The notes: generated from the sequence alone by a model not told the origin. DNA of 64,000 bases from Ophioderma brevispina (GCA_023653785.1 JAMKCH010007133.1:16227-80226), one strand, 5' to 3'; positions 49,370 to 62,409 are shown, counted from the first letter of the stretch. Program-made: numbers and translations.

Positions 49370-50460
49370 GACATGATGCTTACTTAACAACGAAAAGGCA
49401 AGATCACAATTGTGCCACTTTTACTAACGAGATGAAGTTCATCCAATAATTTAACCTCTTTATCCCTCGTAATTCTAAACCCTTTTTAATGAAGAAAATA
49501 CTTTAGTGACATCAACGTCAAACGGGCACGGTTCTCATCTCCAGAATGCAAATGCCGTTTTGTTCTTTTCAATTTGCTTTTTCCTTCAAGATATGGTTAA
49601 GTTACGACGAAAATCACAATTGTGCCACTTTTTAGAAATTTGAATAGAATATATACTCAAAATACATGTACAGTACATAATTATTCTGTAGCAATTGCTC
49701 AATATGTCTTGTATTGTATCTTGACATGTGATAATTCGATAACTGTTCATTCATATCAGTACGTCACATTTTCTTCAATTAGTAATATTCAATAGGTTTC
49801 AGGATTACAACCGGATAAGAGGTTGAATTATTGCATAAACTTTATCTTCGTTAGTAAAGAGGGGCACAATTTTTGATTTACCCTTTCGCTTGTTAACGTC
49901 AACATATCTCGAAGATTACAACAAGCAATTGAAAATACAAACGACATTTGAAAAGCTAAATTCCCTGGCACTTGATTTATCTAAAGCACCATGTCCCAAT
50001 ATTATTTCTTCAATTCAATAGAGTTTCAGAATTACAGAAGATGAAGAGGTTGAATTAATGGCATAAACTACATCTTCGTTAGTATAAGTGGCACAAGCTT
50101 ATTTTAGCCCCGCTTCAGTTGTTACTAAAAACATATCTCGAGATTATAACAAGCAAATTGAACAGAACAAACGGCATTTGAAAAGCTAAGGATTCTGTCC
50201 TTAACGCTGATGTAAGCACACATGTCACGAACAGTTTTTTTCTTCAATTAAGCAATAATTCAATAGGGTTTCAGAATTACAAAGGATAAGAGGTTGAATT
50301 ATTGCATAAACTTTATCTTAGTTAGTAAAAATGGCACAATTTTGATTTTAACCATTTCGTTGTTAACTAAACATATCTCGAGATTATAACAAGCAAATTG
50401 AACAGATAAAACGGCATTTGGAAGCTAAGAGTCCGTCCTTGACGGTGATGTAAGCACCAA
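49370..50460. repeat. ~230-bp satellite-like units in both orientations
   Basis: Direct units occur at about 49770-50000, 50010-50225 and 50250-50455. Each contains TTCAGAATTACA, GATAAGAGGTTGAATTATTGCATAAACT, ATCTTCGTTAGTA, GGCACAA, AACATATCTCGAGATTATAACAAGCAAATTGAAC and ACGGCATTTG. The reverse complement of the same blocks is present at about 49380-49640 (for example CACAATTGTGCCACTTTTACTAAC and AATGCCGTTTTGTTC). The orientation switches at about 49650-49760. No ORF is shared. Confidence 0.85.
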
Positions 50461-50519
50461 TACCAATTTGGTCTAATTGTCAAAGACGGCACAATTTTTT
50501 TTGTGAGACAGGCTGTATA

Positions 50520-51105
50520 ACCACCATAAAATGATACACAGAGAATTAAGACGCTAAATGATAAGGAGCCTATAAAACACAACACAAATGATATGGTATA
50601 AAACATATCACAAAATAGTACATAGACTATATAAAACATATACCATAAAATGACACATGGAATATTAAAAACAAAATCAAATGATACAACGAAACACACT
50701 CATAAATTAAAACAAAATACATTGAATATAAATACTGGCCACAATGGATGTAAAAACACACCATAAAACTAATACATGGTACATGATACAATATGCAAAC
50801 AAAAAAATTAATACAATAAGACAGGCGAATAAAACTAAAATAACATGATATAAAACACATCATAAGATGATACAGGAAGAGGAAAAAAAAGAAAAAAGAA
50901 AGAAAACGGTGTACTTGAATATAAAATTCATAATCATCCCATAAAATTATCACAGGAATAATAAAAATACAGCATAAAATAACACATGAATATTTAAAAA
51001 AAATGGTACAGGGACTATTAAAACCCCACAACATGACATATCGGCTATAAAACACGCCACAAAATGGAATCATAACAACACCCTAAAATGACACATGAAA
51101 TATGT
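50520..51105. repeat. Diverged ~30-bp minisatellite, block 1
   Basis: Units of the type CATAAAATGATACATGGAATATAAAAAC are recognisable but highly diverged. They are of the same family as the block at 56360-57560. Minus ORFs at 50367-51073, rich in Phe, Ile, Tyr and Cys, are translations of the array and not genes. Confidence 0.8.
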
Positions 51106-51109
51106 GTCA

Positions 51110-52955
51110 TACAACCAGGTAAAACCATTAAGGATTCCTATCCCACTCCTCCAGCACTCTGTATGCACATTATAGATCCTGAAAGCCACCAAAGAGTGGA
51201 AGAAAGACTTGTAATAAGAAGACAAGAACATAAACCACAATCTTGATGGTGGGGTGAGCCGCAGTCACGTCATCCAATGCAGACAAGACAGAGGGACCGG
51301 ACCACAGAAATCACCATGAACACTTCATGAATGAAATGTAAATATCCTTTTCATATAACAATATACTAATATTATTTTCCCTAAAACATGGTCTTACAAT
51401 GATATATCACATTAAATTGACCTTATTTTGTTGTGCTATTAATGTGCTTAAAGGTGCTCCACCCGATTTCATCATACATGTAATTTTTTCAGCTTTTTGG
51501 AAACGCCATATAAACATAAAAAAAAATAATTTGAGTTGGATGATTTATGATTGTTTAACATTTGAATGGTTAAAAGATCAAACTTATATTTTCAGATGAA
51601 TTTGAAAAAAAAATGCCATAAGTCTTAGGTTCTATGGTGTGAGTGGTTGGAGTTGAAGTTTGGTGTCGGGTTGTGCCAACCTTTAGTGTATTTAGTGTTC
51701 TATCTGAGGTTAAATGGTATTAAATAAAAGGTAATAAAGACCCCATGTCCAAATAGTTATATTCTCAAACGTTTGAAATCATTTAAATATGGCCCAAAAT
51801 ATAATGTTAGAACAAATATGAGCAAATTTCAATGGTGTATTTCTTAAATACATTTGGTAAAAAAACCAAAAAACATACTTTTTATTTTAATTCTCTATTC
51901 TGCACATCTCCACCATGCTGGTACCGTAAAGAGTAAAAGACACGTCATGCTGAAAGTTGTTACTTTTATGCAAATTGGGCATTCGTTCATTTATAACTTG
52001 ATCTTCTTAAATCTCAAGTATGGTTGGATTCTTTCAATTGTATTTTGTTTTTCGATTTCGCTAATCTTTGATTATATTAACCCATAACGACACTAGTTTA
52101 CAGATCTATATAAAGTGTGAAATTCAACTAGTCTTTGTATACTCAAATCCAAAGATGACATTGATTCCTTCATTGAAAATTTATCTTTTGTCCACATCAA
52201 ACTTAGTTTACAGATTTATAGAAAAGTTGTAAAATCCAAATAGGTTCCCTTATCAACACAAAAGATTAAGATTACAAGATTACATTTACTATCATGGACT
52301 ACTTATTGTTGATGTCTAAATACGCGAATGCTCCTGTACTTAAATGTCCCTTCTGCTTTATCCTGTATCATTTAATTTTTTTTTGGGCATGTCGGGTCTT
52401 TGTCCGCATTGTAAGATTTTTCTTGCAACCTGTAACTCCTCAGTCTTAATGATTTGCAGTTTTTATCATTAATTCATTTTTTTAGCCTTTGTGTTATATT
52501 TTGTATTTTGTAATGTCTGTTAAAAGTTGTTATTTATGTGTAAATGTGCTTCTAAACTCGTCATAGGAAAGTCATAAAAATATCTATGAAAACGTGTAAT
52601 GGATAATGTTCATAAGAAATTATGAATTAAATCCAAAACGGTTAAAATGTATAAATCTCAGAGAATGGGCGTACCCACATTGTAATGAAGGCAATAATTC
52701 TACCCCTAATATAGATGAATGATGTGACGGATCTAAATGCTCCCACATTTTAAAGTAGTGATTTGGCTTTAAAAATACGACAAATGGTTTTGTAATCCAC
52801 TAGATTTGACTATACTCCACACACAAGAACTATAGTGATTAATAAATAATGACAATGATAAATTCACGAATTTCATTCTCACCAGCCCCGACAATTTTGT
52901 CTAGACTCCAACGCAGTTTGTGGAAAATTTAATTTTTAAATGTCCACATAAAGAA
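51110..52955. other. No supported gene
   Basis: AT-rich DNA between minisatellite block 1 and the LINE. A T-rich patch lies near 52370-52385. ORFs at 51399-51599 and 51854-52087 show no domains. Parts could belong to a 5' UTR or a first ORF of the downstream LINE, which I could not recognise. Confidence 0.45.
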
Positions 52956-52959
52956 GTCT

Positions 52960-55900
52960 TTCGAAAATTTTTGGAATCTCAAGGATTGCATTAAAACACT
53001 AAATTGCGATTTTACCATCATGGACTCTCAGAAACCCCTTTAAAACAAAAAACGCCAATGAGTTTTTCTATTAGCAATCTCTCTGGATATAATATTGACT
53101 ACACTACAGGATTGGACGAGAGAAAGGTGGCGTATGCTTGTATATTTCTGACAAAATAAATTGAAGAGTGTAGAAAAGAAGTATTAAGTACACAAACTTA
53201 AGTTGCTAATGAAAGTACTCCACCTTTTTCAACAAATCAGTAAATGAAATATTGAGGCTTATGATATTCTAATTTTGAAATGTTGTTGACAATATATAAT
53301 TTTATATTTGTTTTGATTCTTCAAAGATGAGTTGAAAACGAAAGGTTTCTGGCCTTTAGAAAATTTTAATAGAATTGCACCATTGTGTCTTAGAACTATT
53401 TTTTAATTCAATCACTTAGGTACTTTCTTGTCTACCTCTTCAATTAACAAACTAAGAAAAGACATTTGACCGCGCTAACTCAAATTTGAATCCTTTTTTT
53501 AATTGAAATCGAATGTAACACTAACAAGAACGTTATAGTCGGAATTGCATATAGAGCTCATACCATATCGAAAATTTCATATAACCGATATCGATCCTTT
53601 CTCCAATAACTAAATAAGGAGAAAAAAACCCAAAACTGTAATATTTATGGTGATTTCAATATAGATCTTTTAAAAGTCGATAGCCACAAACCTACCCACG
53701 ATTAATCTTGAACTTATTTATTCTTATTTCATTAATACCCTTACAATATGCAAACCAACAGTAATTACTGACACTATGCGACAATTATTGATAATATTTT
53801 AACAAATGACAATATCATTAAATCAACAATATGTGGGTTACGATATAACCGATCATTTTGGCCAACATCTTAACCACTCGCAATAATTTAACTCGCCTCC
53901 CCTCCTAAACCAATAGGTTTTACATATAAAGACCTCACAATGATTAATAATATTTTCGAATTTAAACAGATGTTGCAGACTGTTGATGGCATGAAAAAAA
54001 AATCCTCGATAACAAAAGTGGCAGATTTGGATGTAATAACTTCATTGAAACCTTGATGTAAACTGTACAATGAATGTTTTCCGCTAAAAAAATGTACTAT
54101 GTAACAAAAAGAAAGAACCGATATCACCCTGGACTACGAGAGGTTTTTGAAAACACAATAGGAAAAACCATTTGTATAAACAATATCTTTCATCTCCAAG
54201 CAAGGAGAGACTTCAAATTTAAGACATATAGAATAAGTTGAATCTGCTTATTCCGTAAGCAAAGAGGAACACTTTTTTCTTAAATTTGACATAGCAAATA
54301 ATTGAAAGCACTTGGAAAACGATCACTGATATTCTTTGGTCGAGGGAAAAACACTCTATACAGAGCAATTTAAGGATGACAATGGCAATCTTTTCACTAA
54401 CTTCTGTAGTATATCTCAAATCACTTCAATCAATTTCTTTGTAAATATTGGTCGAATGCTTGCATCCAATATAAAAAATACCCGGCAAACACTATTCGAT
54501 TACCTTAACGATCCCAACATTATAGTATGTACATGAAACCAATGGTTGAAATGGATATTACTAAAATAATTGGAGAAATTCCAAATCAAAACCAAGTGCT
54601 GGTCATGTACAGACAACATTGTAATCTTATAATAAAGAAATTGCTAGAAGGTTGTTCAACCACTCACTAGCATATTTAATTTTTCTATAGCGCCTGGAGT
54701 TTTTCCTGAAAAGCTTAAAATAGCTAAGGTTATACCACTTTATAATAACAAAGACGTTTGAAATTGTTCTCAAATTATCGCCCAGTGTCTCTTTTACCAT
54801 GCTTTTCTAAAATACTAGAAAGACTTTTGTATTTGATAGATGTATTGACTATATCAACACGCAATGAAGCCTTAATGACAGGCAATTTGGTTTTCGGCGT
54901 CAATCATTCTACCTACATGGCTATTAGAATTGTGGATAAATTAATGACTGCAGTTGAAACGAATGACAACCAATCGGTCATATCCTTAGATTTATCAAAG
55001 CATTCGATACCATCGATCACAATATTCTTCATAAAGAAGAACTTATGGATTTCGTTGTATTGTATTAGAGTGGGTTAGAAAATTATTTTTTAGTAATAGA
55101 AAAAAAACATACGTTTGTTATAATTCGTATGACTCAGAACTTAAGGATATTGTTTGTGGTGTTCCAAGGGTCGATATTGGGTTCCACTTCTTTTTTATAC
55201 TATATGTAATGATATAACCAATACTTCTCAAGTTCTTGATTTTGTAATTATTTGTTGAGATACTCACTATTCTCTACTCGCACGAAAAATTCGATAGCAA
55301 AATAAGTGTCGTGAATGCTGCATTGATGAAGTAAGCAATTGTTCAAAGCTCACAAAATATCAGTTAACGCTATCAAAAATTATATGATATTTGGTACGCC
55401 TCACATGACATCACGTTAAAAGTAAAACCAATTTGAATGTCAACTTAGATAATACAATATTGGAAAGAGTGAAATAGACCAAATTTTAGGTGTCTTAATA
55501 GATGAAAACCTTACTTTGGAAAACAATCATATCGATTGCTTTTTCAAAAAAAACAATTGCGATGAAATATGGAATCACGAACAAACTAAAACATGTTATC
55601 CCGGATCGTGTATTTACATACGCTCTATTGTTCTTTATTTTGCCTTATCTCAATATGGAATCTCATATTGGGAATACATATGGTGTTTTTTACATTAAAT
55701 AAACTTTGCAAGCTTCAAAATGGGCAATAAGGCCAATTTCTATAGCCAGTACAGAAGTCATATCCCAACCTTTTATTCGCAAAATACAAAAATACTTACT
55801 TTTGAAGACATGTACTCTCTCGAACTAGGTGTGTTCATGTACCAATATTCAAGAAGTGAATTGCCTAATACATTTAATACTCTTTAAAAGCGCTCTGAAC

Positions 55901-56359
55901 ATCCATGACTATCAGACAAGAAATGTAATTTAATCTCAATTAAACCAAGAACAAAAGAACTTTTCTGACCAATGTATTGGGACAACGGCCCATTCTTTGG
56001 ATCATTAGAAAATAAATAGAAACACTCCAGTCCGTAAAAACACTTCCGTTTCAGTTAAGCAAAAATTTCTTTCAATTATGACGAAATATAATTATAATTT
56101 TTTTTTTGGTCCCGAGCACCGTCCTTTGCCTTGACTGTTAGCGTGTATGATTGTTTTTTTCTCTTCAAAATGTTTTATATATATTTTTGAAACATTTTCG
56201 TTAGTACTTTTTCAGGGAAGTCTAATTTCGTGCCTTATGGCCTTCTGCTTTTCCTCCAATTTGGGGTGTTTTTTTTTCTGTTATGTATCAACTGCCTTTT
56301 TTAATGTTTATTGAGTAATTGTATTTGTATAATGGAATAATTGATTGATTGATTGATAT
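52960..56359 (+). mobile_element. Nearly complete CR1/L2-like LINE with endonuclease and reverse transcriptase, inactivated
   Basis: Plus-strand frames, joined only conceptually, give an APE-type endonuclease: TGLDERKVAYAC near 53110, NVIVGIAYRA near 53530, and GDFNIDLL at 53649-53672, which carries the catalytic-type Asp/Asn. A degraded TIIDNILTN lies near 53781. The RT has NYRPVSLLPCFSKILERLLY at 54773-54832, LDLSKHSIPSI near 54986 (normally DLSKAFDTI) and QGSILG near 55165. The tail domain has HDYQTRN at 55904-55924 and a WDNGP segment near 55978. The 3' end is a (TTGA)n tail at about 56340-56359, shared with the LINEs at 175-1590 and 16055-17500. Numerous frameshifts and a missing clear (F/Y)xDD motif indicate an inactive copy. 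Confidence 0.88.
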
Positions 56360-57560
56360 AAAAACACGCACTAATGAACATGGAATATAAAAACACGCAC
56401 ATCTAAATGATACATGGAATATAAAACACGTCCATAAAGACCATAATTAACAACCACGCACTAAATGATACATGAAATATAAAACACGCCACTAAATGAA
56501 CAGAATATCAAAACACGCCACTAAATGATACATGGAATATAAAAACCCACTAATATGATACATGGAATAATAAACACGCCACAAAGCTACTGGATATAAA
56601 AACACCCCACTAAATGATACATGGAATATAAAAACACGCCACTAAATGATACATGGAATATAAAAACACGCCCTAATGATACATGAATATAAAAACACGC
56701 CACTAAATGATACGATGAATAGAAAAACAAGCGCCACTAATATGATACATGGAATATAAACCAACGCCACTAAATGAACTGTGATATAAAAACCGACGCC
56801 ACTAAAATGTACATGGAATATAAAAACACGCCACTAAATGACTACATGAAATATAAAAACACACGCCACTAATATGATACATGGAATATAAAACACCCCT
56901 AAATGATACCTGAAATAGAACAACCACTAATGATACCTGAAATATAAAAAACCACTCCACTATAATGAATCATGGAATATAAAAACACGCCACTATATGA
57001 TACATGAAAATAAACACGCCACTAGATGATACATGAAATATAAAAACACGCCACTAAATGATACTGAAATATAAAAACACGCCACTAAATATACATGAAA
57101 TATAAAACACGAACCATCTAAAGATAACATGGACTATAAAAACACGCCACTAATATGATACATGGACTATCAAAACACACAAAACACAGAACACCACTAA
57201 ATGATACTGGAATATAAAAACCGCCACTAAATGATACATGGAATATAAAACAGCGCCACTATGATACATGAAATAAAAACATACCCACTAAAATGATACT
57301 GATATAAAAACAACGCCACTAATTATACATGACATATAAAAAACGCCACTACATGAGACATGGAATATACAAACACGCCACTAAAATGATACTGGAATAT
57401 AAAAAACACGCACTAATATGATACAGGGAATATAAAAAACACCACCATAAAATGCTACAAAAAACCATGACATGGACTATTTAAAAAACACGCCACTAAA
57501 ATTACAAAAACTTGAACTAAACACATTTAAAATGGCATAAAATATATATAAATTAATACA
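56360..57560. repeat. ~32-bp minisatellite, block 2
   Basis: About 35 units of consensus GCCACTAAATGATACATGG + AATATAAAAACAC start directly after the LINE tail. Units differ mostly by one- or two-base deletions and insertions rather than substitutions. Sequence similarity to 50520-51105 indicates a common origin. No coding frame survives more than a few units. Confidence 0.92.
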
Positions 57561-57694
57561 TGGAATACAAAGCACACGTAAAATTAATAATGGTTAATTC
57601 AAATCTAAAAACCAAACTGAAACGAAAAGGAGTTCTCACGCAATATATGACATAAACACATAGAACAAAAATTATGTATAAAAAAGGGAACCCC

Positions 57695-57865
57695 ACTCCC
57701 CATTTCCCCCCCCCCCCTTCTTTTTCTCCCCCCCCAACCCCCCCCCCCCTCTCTTTTCCCCCCCACTCCCCCCTCCTCCACCCCTCCACCTCCATTCTCC
57801 ACCCCCATATTCCATTACCCCCCCCCCCTCCCCCCTTATCCCTCCCCCCCCCCCCCCCAAACATG
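57695..57865. repeat. C-rich polypyrimidine tract
   Basis: The plus strand is almost only C and T with long C runs, so the minus strand is G-rich and quadruplex-prone. The Pro/Ser-rich plus ORF and Gly-rich minus ORFs over it (57553-57956) are low-complexity artefacts. Confidence 0.9.
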
Positions 57866-57869
57866 AAAA

Positions 57870-59205
57870 CAATATAAGGAGTAAAAATTCATAAATCGAA
57901 TTTTTTATGGGGGGAAATAAGCGTACATCGAACAAAGGAATGCAAAACACGAACAATACTTAAAAAAGCGATTAAAACAAATTGTTTATGTATTTAAATA
58001 CTTTAAACACACTTCTCCTTTTAACCTTTTACACACTTTCTCCGTTTTAACCCTTTCAACCTTGGTATAGGTTAAAAAAAGTAATGACCTAAGATTGGCT
58101 TATTTGGACTCCATTAAAGGAAGAGTTTCATATGAAGTCCCAAGTATGCAAAATGAGGTATTGCTATTTATTCCGCCAATCGATATGGCCACAACATCAT
58201 ACAGCGCAGACGGAATCAACTGTTAATACCTCATTTGATACTTGGGCACTTATTAATGAACGTAACCCAATTCAATGCAAGTTATGACGTTTCATGTGAT
58301 ATGACAAAACTAGCAGTTAAAATAAAATGCAAAGCCATCATTCTTCTTCGTCTCCTCTCTTTCCTCTTCTTCTCCTCGTTCATATTTTCTCCTTTCTCCT
58401 GTTTTTCTTTCTTTAAGTTCTGTCTCCTTTTGGCCTCAGTTCTTTTCTTATCATAGATTAAACCAACATTAAATCAGAAAGCGAACGAGTTTTGACTGCA
58501 AAGATGCAAAAATTATATACTTTTATCTTTAAAGGAGTGTCCCATTTTGAGCACTGTATAGCTAGACATTTAAATCTTGGACATTTTATAGAAACTGTTC
58601 CTTATTCGCACTTTTTCCCCTTTCTCTTCTCGTCTTTTTGTCCTTATTAAATTTCTTTTGTCTACCTCTGAAAAAACAAAATCATAAGTTTTAATGATGT
58701 AGCAAATCACAAGCTCATGAACTTATGGAGGAGTTAGGCATTTTTTCGCTTTCAACTTGTATCTCCCCATACTATGGTAGTCATGCGTAGCCTAAATCAG
58801 ACGCACGTTTTTCAAACACCAGTATACAGTAAGGAGTTTACACATTACTGCACTGGACCATCTGTTAATATAGTTGGGGGTTTTATCCCTGAATGCTTCA
58901 GGCCTTTAACATTGTAAGATGCAACTATTCGGGGTAAGCCAAAATGTTTTATAAAAGGTTTTCGGTTTCGCTGTTGACTGATGTCCCTATTTAGGTCCGC
59001 AGCATGATGAGTTGTACAGATCTGTTGCAAATATATCTTGGGGATATTGAAATAACACTGTTATGTATGAATGGTGTCAACAGAGTGTAAGACATTATAC
59101 ACAGCTCAGAAAAGTTTAGACTTATTTTTCTCAGCTGCACAATGGGTCTAAAAGACTTGTCCACTGAATTAATACAATAATCCGTCCAAGCCAAATTGCG
59201 ATAGC
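57870..59205. other. No supported gene
   Basis: AT-rich DNA. A CT-rich stretch (about 58338-58450) produces a short hydrophobic ORF at 58235-58456. Minus frames at 58845-59194 have no domains. Confidence 0.5.
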
Positions 59206-59214
59206 GGACTTAGA

Positions 59215-59460
59215 AGAGGAAGGCCGACGATGAAAGATGAAGAAAACGACGACGACGACGAAATATGAAAACGACGACAAAAGATGAAGAAGACAACGAC
59301 AAAAGATGAAGGAGAAGACAACAAAAGAGGACAAAAGATGAAGAACTAAGACAACGGTAGATGACAAGGACAACGGTAGATGAAGAAAAAGGAGAAAAGG
59401 AGGAGGGGAAGAGGGGAAATGAGGGGTACAAAAAGAAGACGAAGACGACAAGAATAAGGA
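59215..59460. repeat. Purine-rich GA/GAC/AAAAGATGAAG repeat patch
   Basis: Irregular repeats of GACGACGACGA, ACAAAAGATGAAGA and GACAACGGTAGATGA. The plus strand is nearly all purine plus C. Serine/phenylalanine-rich minus ORFs (59131-59508) come from the complementary CT tract. Confidence 0.85.
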
Positions 59461-59844
59461 AGACAATTTTGAACTGGCTTTACGTTGACATCTATGGTAT
59501 GAGGACATGTTTTGTACTCATCACATTATTCGACGTTAATATAAACGCGAAACGGCACAATCCAATACAGGTCAGCCTCGGCTTCGGCCTTACGCATCCC
59601 TCTGTCTATCAGTCTAGTTTCGGATTGGACATGTCGTAAAAATCGACACAATTTTGACAACTGATATAAGTAGGGACATGCAAAAGCTATTTATCTCTGC
59701 AAGAATCAGAAAAATCCATTGCGGGAATCTAAGCCTTCAAAGGTCATGAATTGTCTGTTATAGCGCCCTCTACGCCCATTTTCCATAGAAAGATGCGTAA
59801 AACTAGATTTATGATCACATTTTCCCGCAATTTTCTTCTTAGCG

Positions 59845-60237
59845 TATCCACAAGTCATGCAAGTCATTGGTAATGGCTTGTGGTGGTGTCATTTTATTCA
59901 ATTGAGTAAGCTGATCCGGGGCCGAGTGTATCCATGATACGGACGCTCCTAACATGGCCTGCTCTGAGGCTGAGGCGGGTTGGGAACAGTAAAGGGGTTT
60001 CACCCTACTTTTATTCGACAGTGGCTGCGATGTACATGTACAGTTGTGACTCTTTGTAGACGGGACTGACGGCTTAAAGTCCCCTCCGAAAGACGGGATG
60101 CTTTCACGATTCATTTGCCCAATTTCAAGTGAACCATGGAGGATAAGGAGAGAGTTACCCCGGGATTCGATCCCAGGAATTTTTGGTAAATTTACGCCAC
60201 AGGCAAGAACCCTAACCACTAGACCACGCTCTCCCAC
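59845..60237 (-). mobile_element. tRNA-derived SINE
   Basis: Reading the minus strand from 60236: GGGAGAGCGTGGTCTAGTGG, with the A box TGGTCTAGTGG at 60216-60226 and the B box GGATCGAATCC at 60163-60173. This is the promoter arrangement of a tRNA-like head. The body carries a stretch ACGGGACTGACGG...CCCCTCCGAAAGACGGG (plus 60060-60097), which reads as a conserved SINE central domain; that is familiarity, not a database match. The tail near 59850 has TGACTTGCATGACTTGTGG repeats. The A-to-B interval is longer than in a tRNA gene and no intact anticodon arm is evident, so it is not a functional tRNA. Confidence 0.78.
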
Positions 60238-60395
60238 ATATTTGCGCGCAATGATATTTTGTAAAACTTATACAGGATGTAGGTTGAGGAATAAATAATC
60301 CAAATCAGTTGTCAAAAGTTTGTCACCTTGATGTGTTTTGTTTTATTCTGGTTTTGTCATAATAAATGAGACTTTCAAACAGCTGTGTACAAAAA

Positions 60396-60440
60396 CCCTA
60401 ACCCTTAAACATATCTCTAACCCTAATCCTAAACCGAAAC
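60396..60440. repeat. Short degenerate telomere-like repeat
   Basis: ACCCTAACCCTTAAACATATC then CTAACCCTAATCCTAAACC: about six CCCTAA-like hexamers with decay. Same motif as 48328-48405. Confidence 0.65.
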
Positions 60441-60593
60441 CCGTTCTGAATAGCGTACCTTTTTCCACATTCGGAATAGCAATTTTTTTTCTCTATTTCC
60501 TCATTCATTGTAATTGGGAACATTATATCGATATTTATGTCGATACTGATGTTAGGCTTAATTCTGGCAGTTCGCTAGGAATATTACTGACTA

Positions 60594-60800
60594 TCGCTGT
60601 GAAAATAACACTAAGATCAGGAAAAATAGCACAAAAACTAGTGAAAAACATAACACCGAGATCAGTAAAATGACCGAGAAGAGTAAAAATAACCCAGCCG
60701 AGTCTAGTGAAAAAAACACCGAGATCAGTAAAAATAACACTGACACGGGTGAAAATAACCGAGGCCGAGACTAGTGATAATAACAGCAAGATCAGCTTAG
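60594..60800. repeat. Irregular GATCAGTAAAAATAACACCGA repeats
   Basis: A ~20-bp motif (GAGATCAGTAAAAATAACA and GACTAGTGAAAAACA variants) recurs about nine times. ORFs on both strands at 60338-60789 read it as VSVIFTDLGVFFT or SGKIAQ-like peptides, that is repeat translation. Confidence 0.8.
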
Positions 60801-60804
60801 AACG

Positions 60805-62300
60805 ATCAGATCAGATCATTGTTTTTGTAAATACTTTGTACGGATAAGATTATTTAACCAGATAAGAACTTACTTGTCAGGAGCAACCAACGTTGCAGGT
60901 GATACAACAGTTTTATCTGGTTCTCCTAATTAATCCTTGTTCTTACCAACTAAGATGAATGAGCGTTCGTCATGAACTTTGTAAGGATGTTTAAAAGCTA
61001 AACATGTTAAAAATATGAATGGCCTATACATTTAGAAAATTAACTCGAGGTTTCTTGAAATTTGGTTTGTTGAGAAAGGACAACACTAAGAATAGTGCAA
61101 AATGTTTAAAGTAGGCTTATACATTTGTACAATTTCTTTCAAGTTTTAATTTGGAACTGACAGTAATTTGATCCAATTCCTATTCAATGCATCATCACGT
61201 CATCACTTATATCAAAGTTGTCATTTTCATAAACTATAAGACTTCAGTTTGACAACGATATAACAAGCTATAACCTCTGAGTCATTCTCAACTAGAGACT
61301 CCGTCGTTCGTACTACAAAACTTAATTTTAACTTGACAAAGAAGTCGCACAGGTATTTCAATAACAAGGTTAGTCTTTTTCGCGTTTTCTCGTTAATTCT
61401 CACGCTGCCGGTAATCACGTGACGACTTTTGCCCAACAAGAATGGCTTATTTCTGAAATAACAAAATCAAAACATCGTAACAATCTCGAGCGATATTTCC
61501 AGAATCAAATTACTTGATTCCATTAGGTATTATTTTGATTCGGTTGATTATTTTGCTCTTGTTTTGTTTTCTTTTTTTTTAAACCTAATCATAATACATT
61601 ACCGGAAGAGCGTTCAAAGTTCAGTATAAGTATACTCAATTCATAATTACTAACCATCAAAAAAGGGGAAAGTGGTTGTGTGAACGATGGAGTTCTGAAA
61701 ACATGCTCCTCGTCTGAATTGATCCAATATTGCAAGCCGTGTCTTGTACGTTTTTATGAACACTGACATTAGATACCGCGACTTAATCTTGGACAAGATT
61801 TCTAATCTATCACTAACTCTACAGTTTTCGTTTGACCTCAAACGTCTGACGCACAGTCATTTGTAGATCAAAGGAGATTATTTTGAACTCGATTATTACG
61901 AAAAAGTGCTCAATCAACTAAAAGAAAACAAACAATAAGCGACAAAAAAATGCATGGTAGCTTGTCAAAGATGTCAAATTAAATGTGGTTGGTTCAAAGT
62001 TTAGCGGTTGTTTCCGGAAAATGTTCTCAAAAGATGGCGCTATTCACGCCATGTACGATGCATCGTAAATTGTTCCCAATTAGAATGGAACAATAAGCAA
62101 GGACAACAATTTCGTTCTTACAATGTTCTTGCTCCCCTGCTCAGTTAATGGCGATTCCTATTATGATAGCGTCAATCAACGAAAATAATGAAAATTATTT
62201 TAAAAATTCTGGTTAGCAGTGACGTAACGACAGATGGGTCGGGTGAAACTTGCTTACAAGCTCAATGATTAATGTTATGTTGATTGAAATTTCTTGTGGC
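60805..62300. other. No supported gene
   Basis: AT-rich noncoding DNA without recognised motifs or arrays. Minus ORFs at 61227-61439 and 61650-61841 show no domains. Confidence 0.5.
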
Positions 62301-62302
62301 TA

Positions 62303-62303
62303 A

Positions 62304-62334
<31 letters not shown>

Positions 62335-62405
62335 CGATGATGATAATGATGATGACGAAGATGATGACGGTGACGCTGCTGCTGCCGATGATAATGACGA
62401 TGAAG
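62303..62405. repeat. GAT trinucleotide microsatellite
   Basis: (GAT)n with GAC interruptions, and a GCTGCTGCC patch near 62374. The poly-Asp ORF at 62294-62485 is a translation of it. Confidence 0.95.
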
Positions 62406-62409
62406 GGGT

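Noticed and set aside
50367..51073. 110- and 148-codon minus ORFs resembling multi-pass membrane proteins
   Set aside because: Entirely over a diverged minisatellite; hydrophobicity comes from T-rich repeat units on that strand.
59131..59508. 125-codon serine-rich minus ORF
   Set aside because: Read from the purine/pyrimidine repeat at 59215-59460.
60152..60236. Functional tRNA gene on the minus strand
   Set aside because: A and B boxes are present, but the interval between them is too long, there is no clean anticodon arm, and a SINE body follows.
60338..60789. ORFs of 111 and 84 codons on opposite strands
   Set aside because: Partly telomere-like repeats and partly the GATCAGTAAAAATAACA repeat; frames are repeat-driven.
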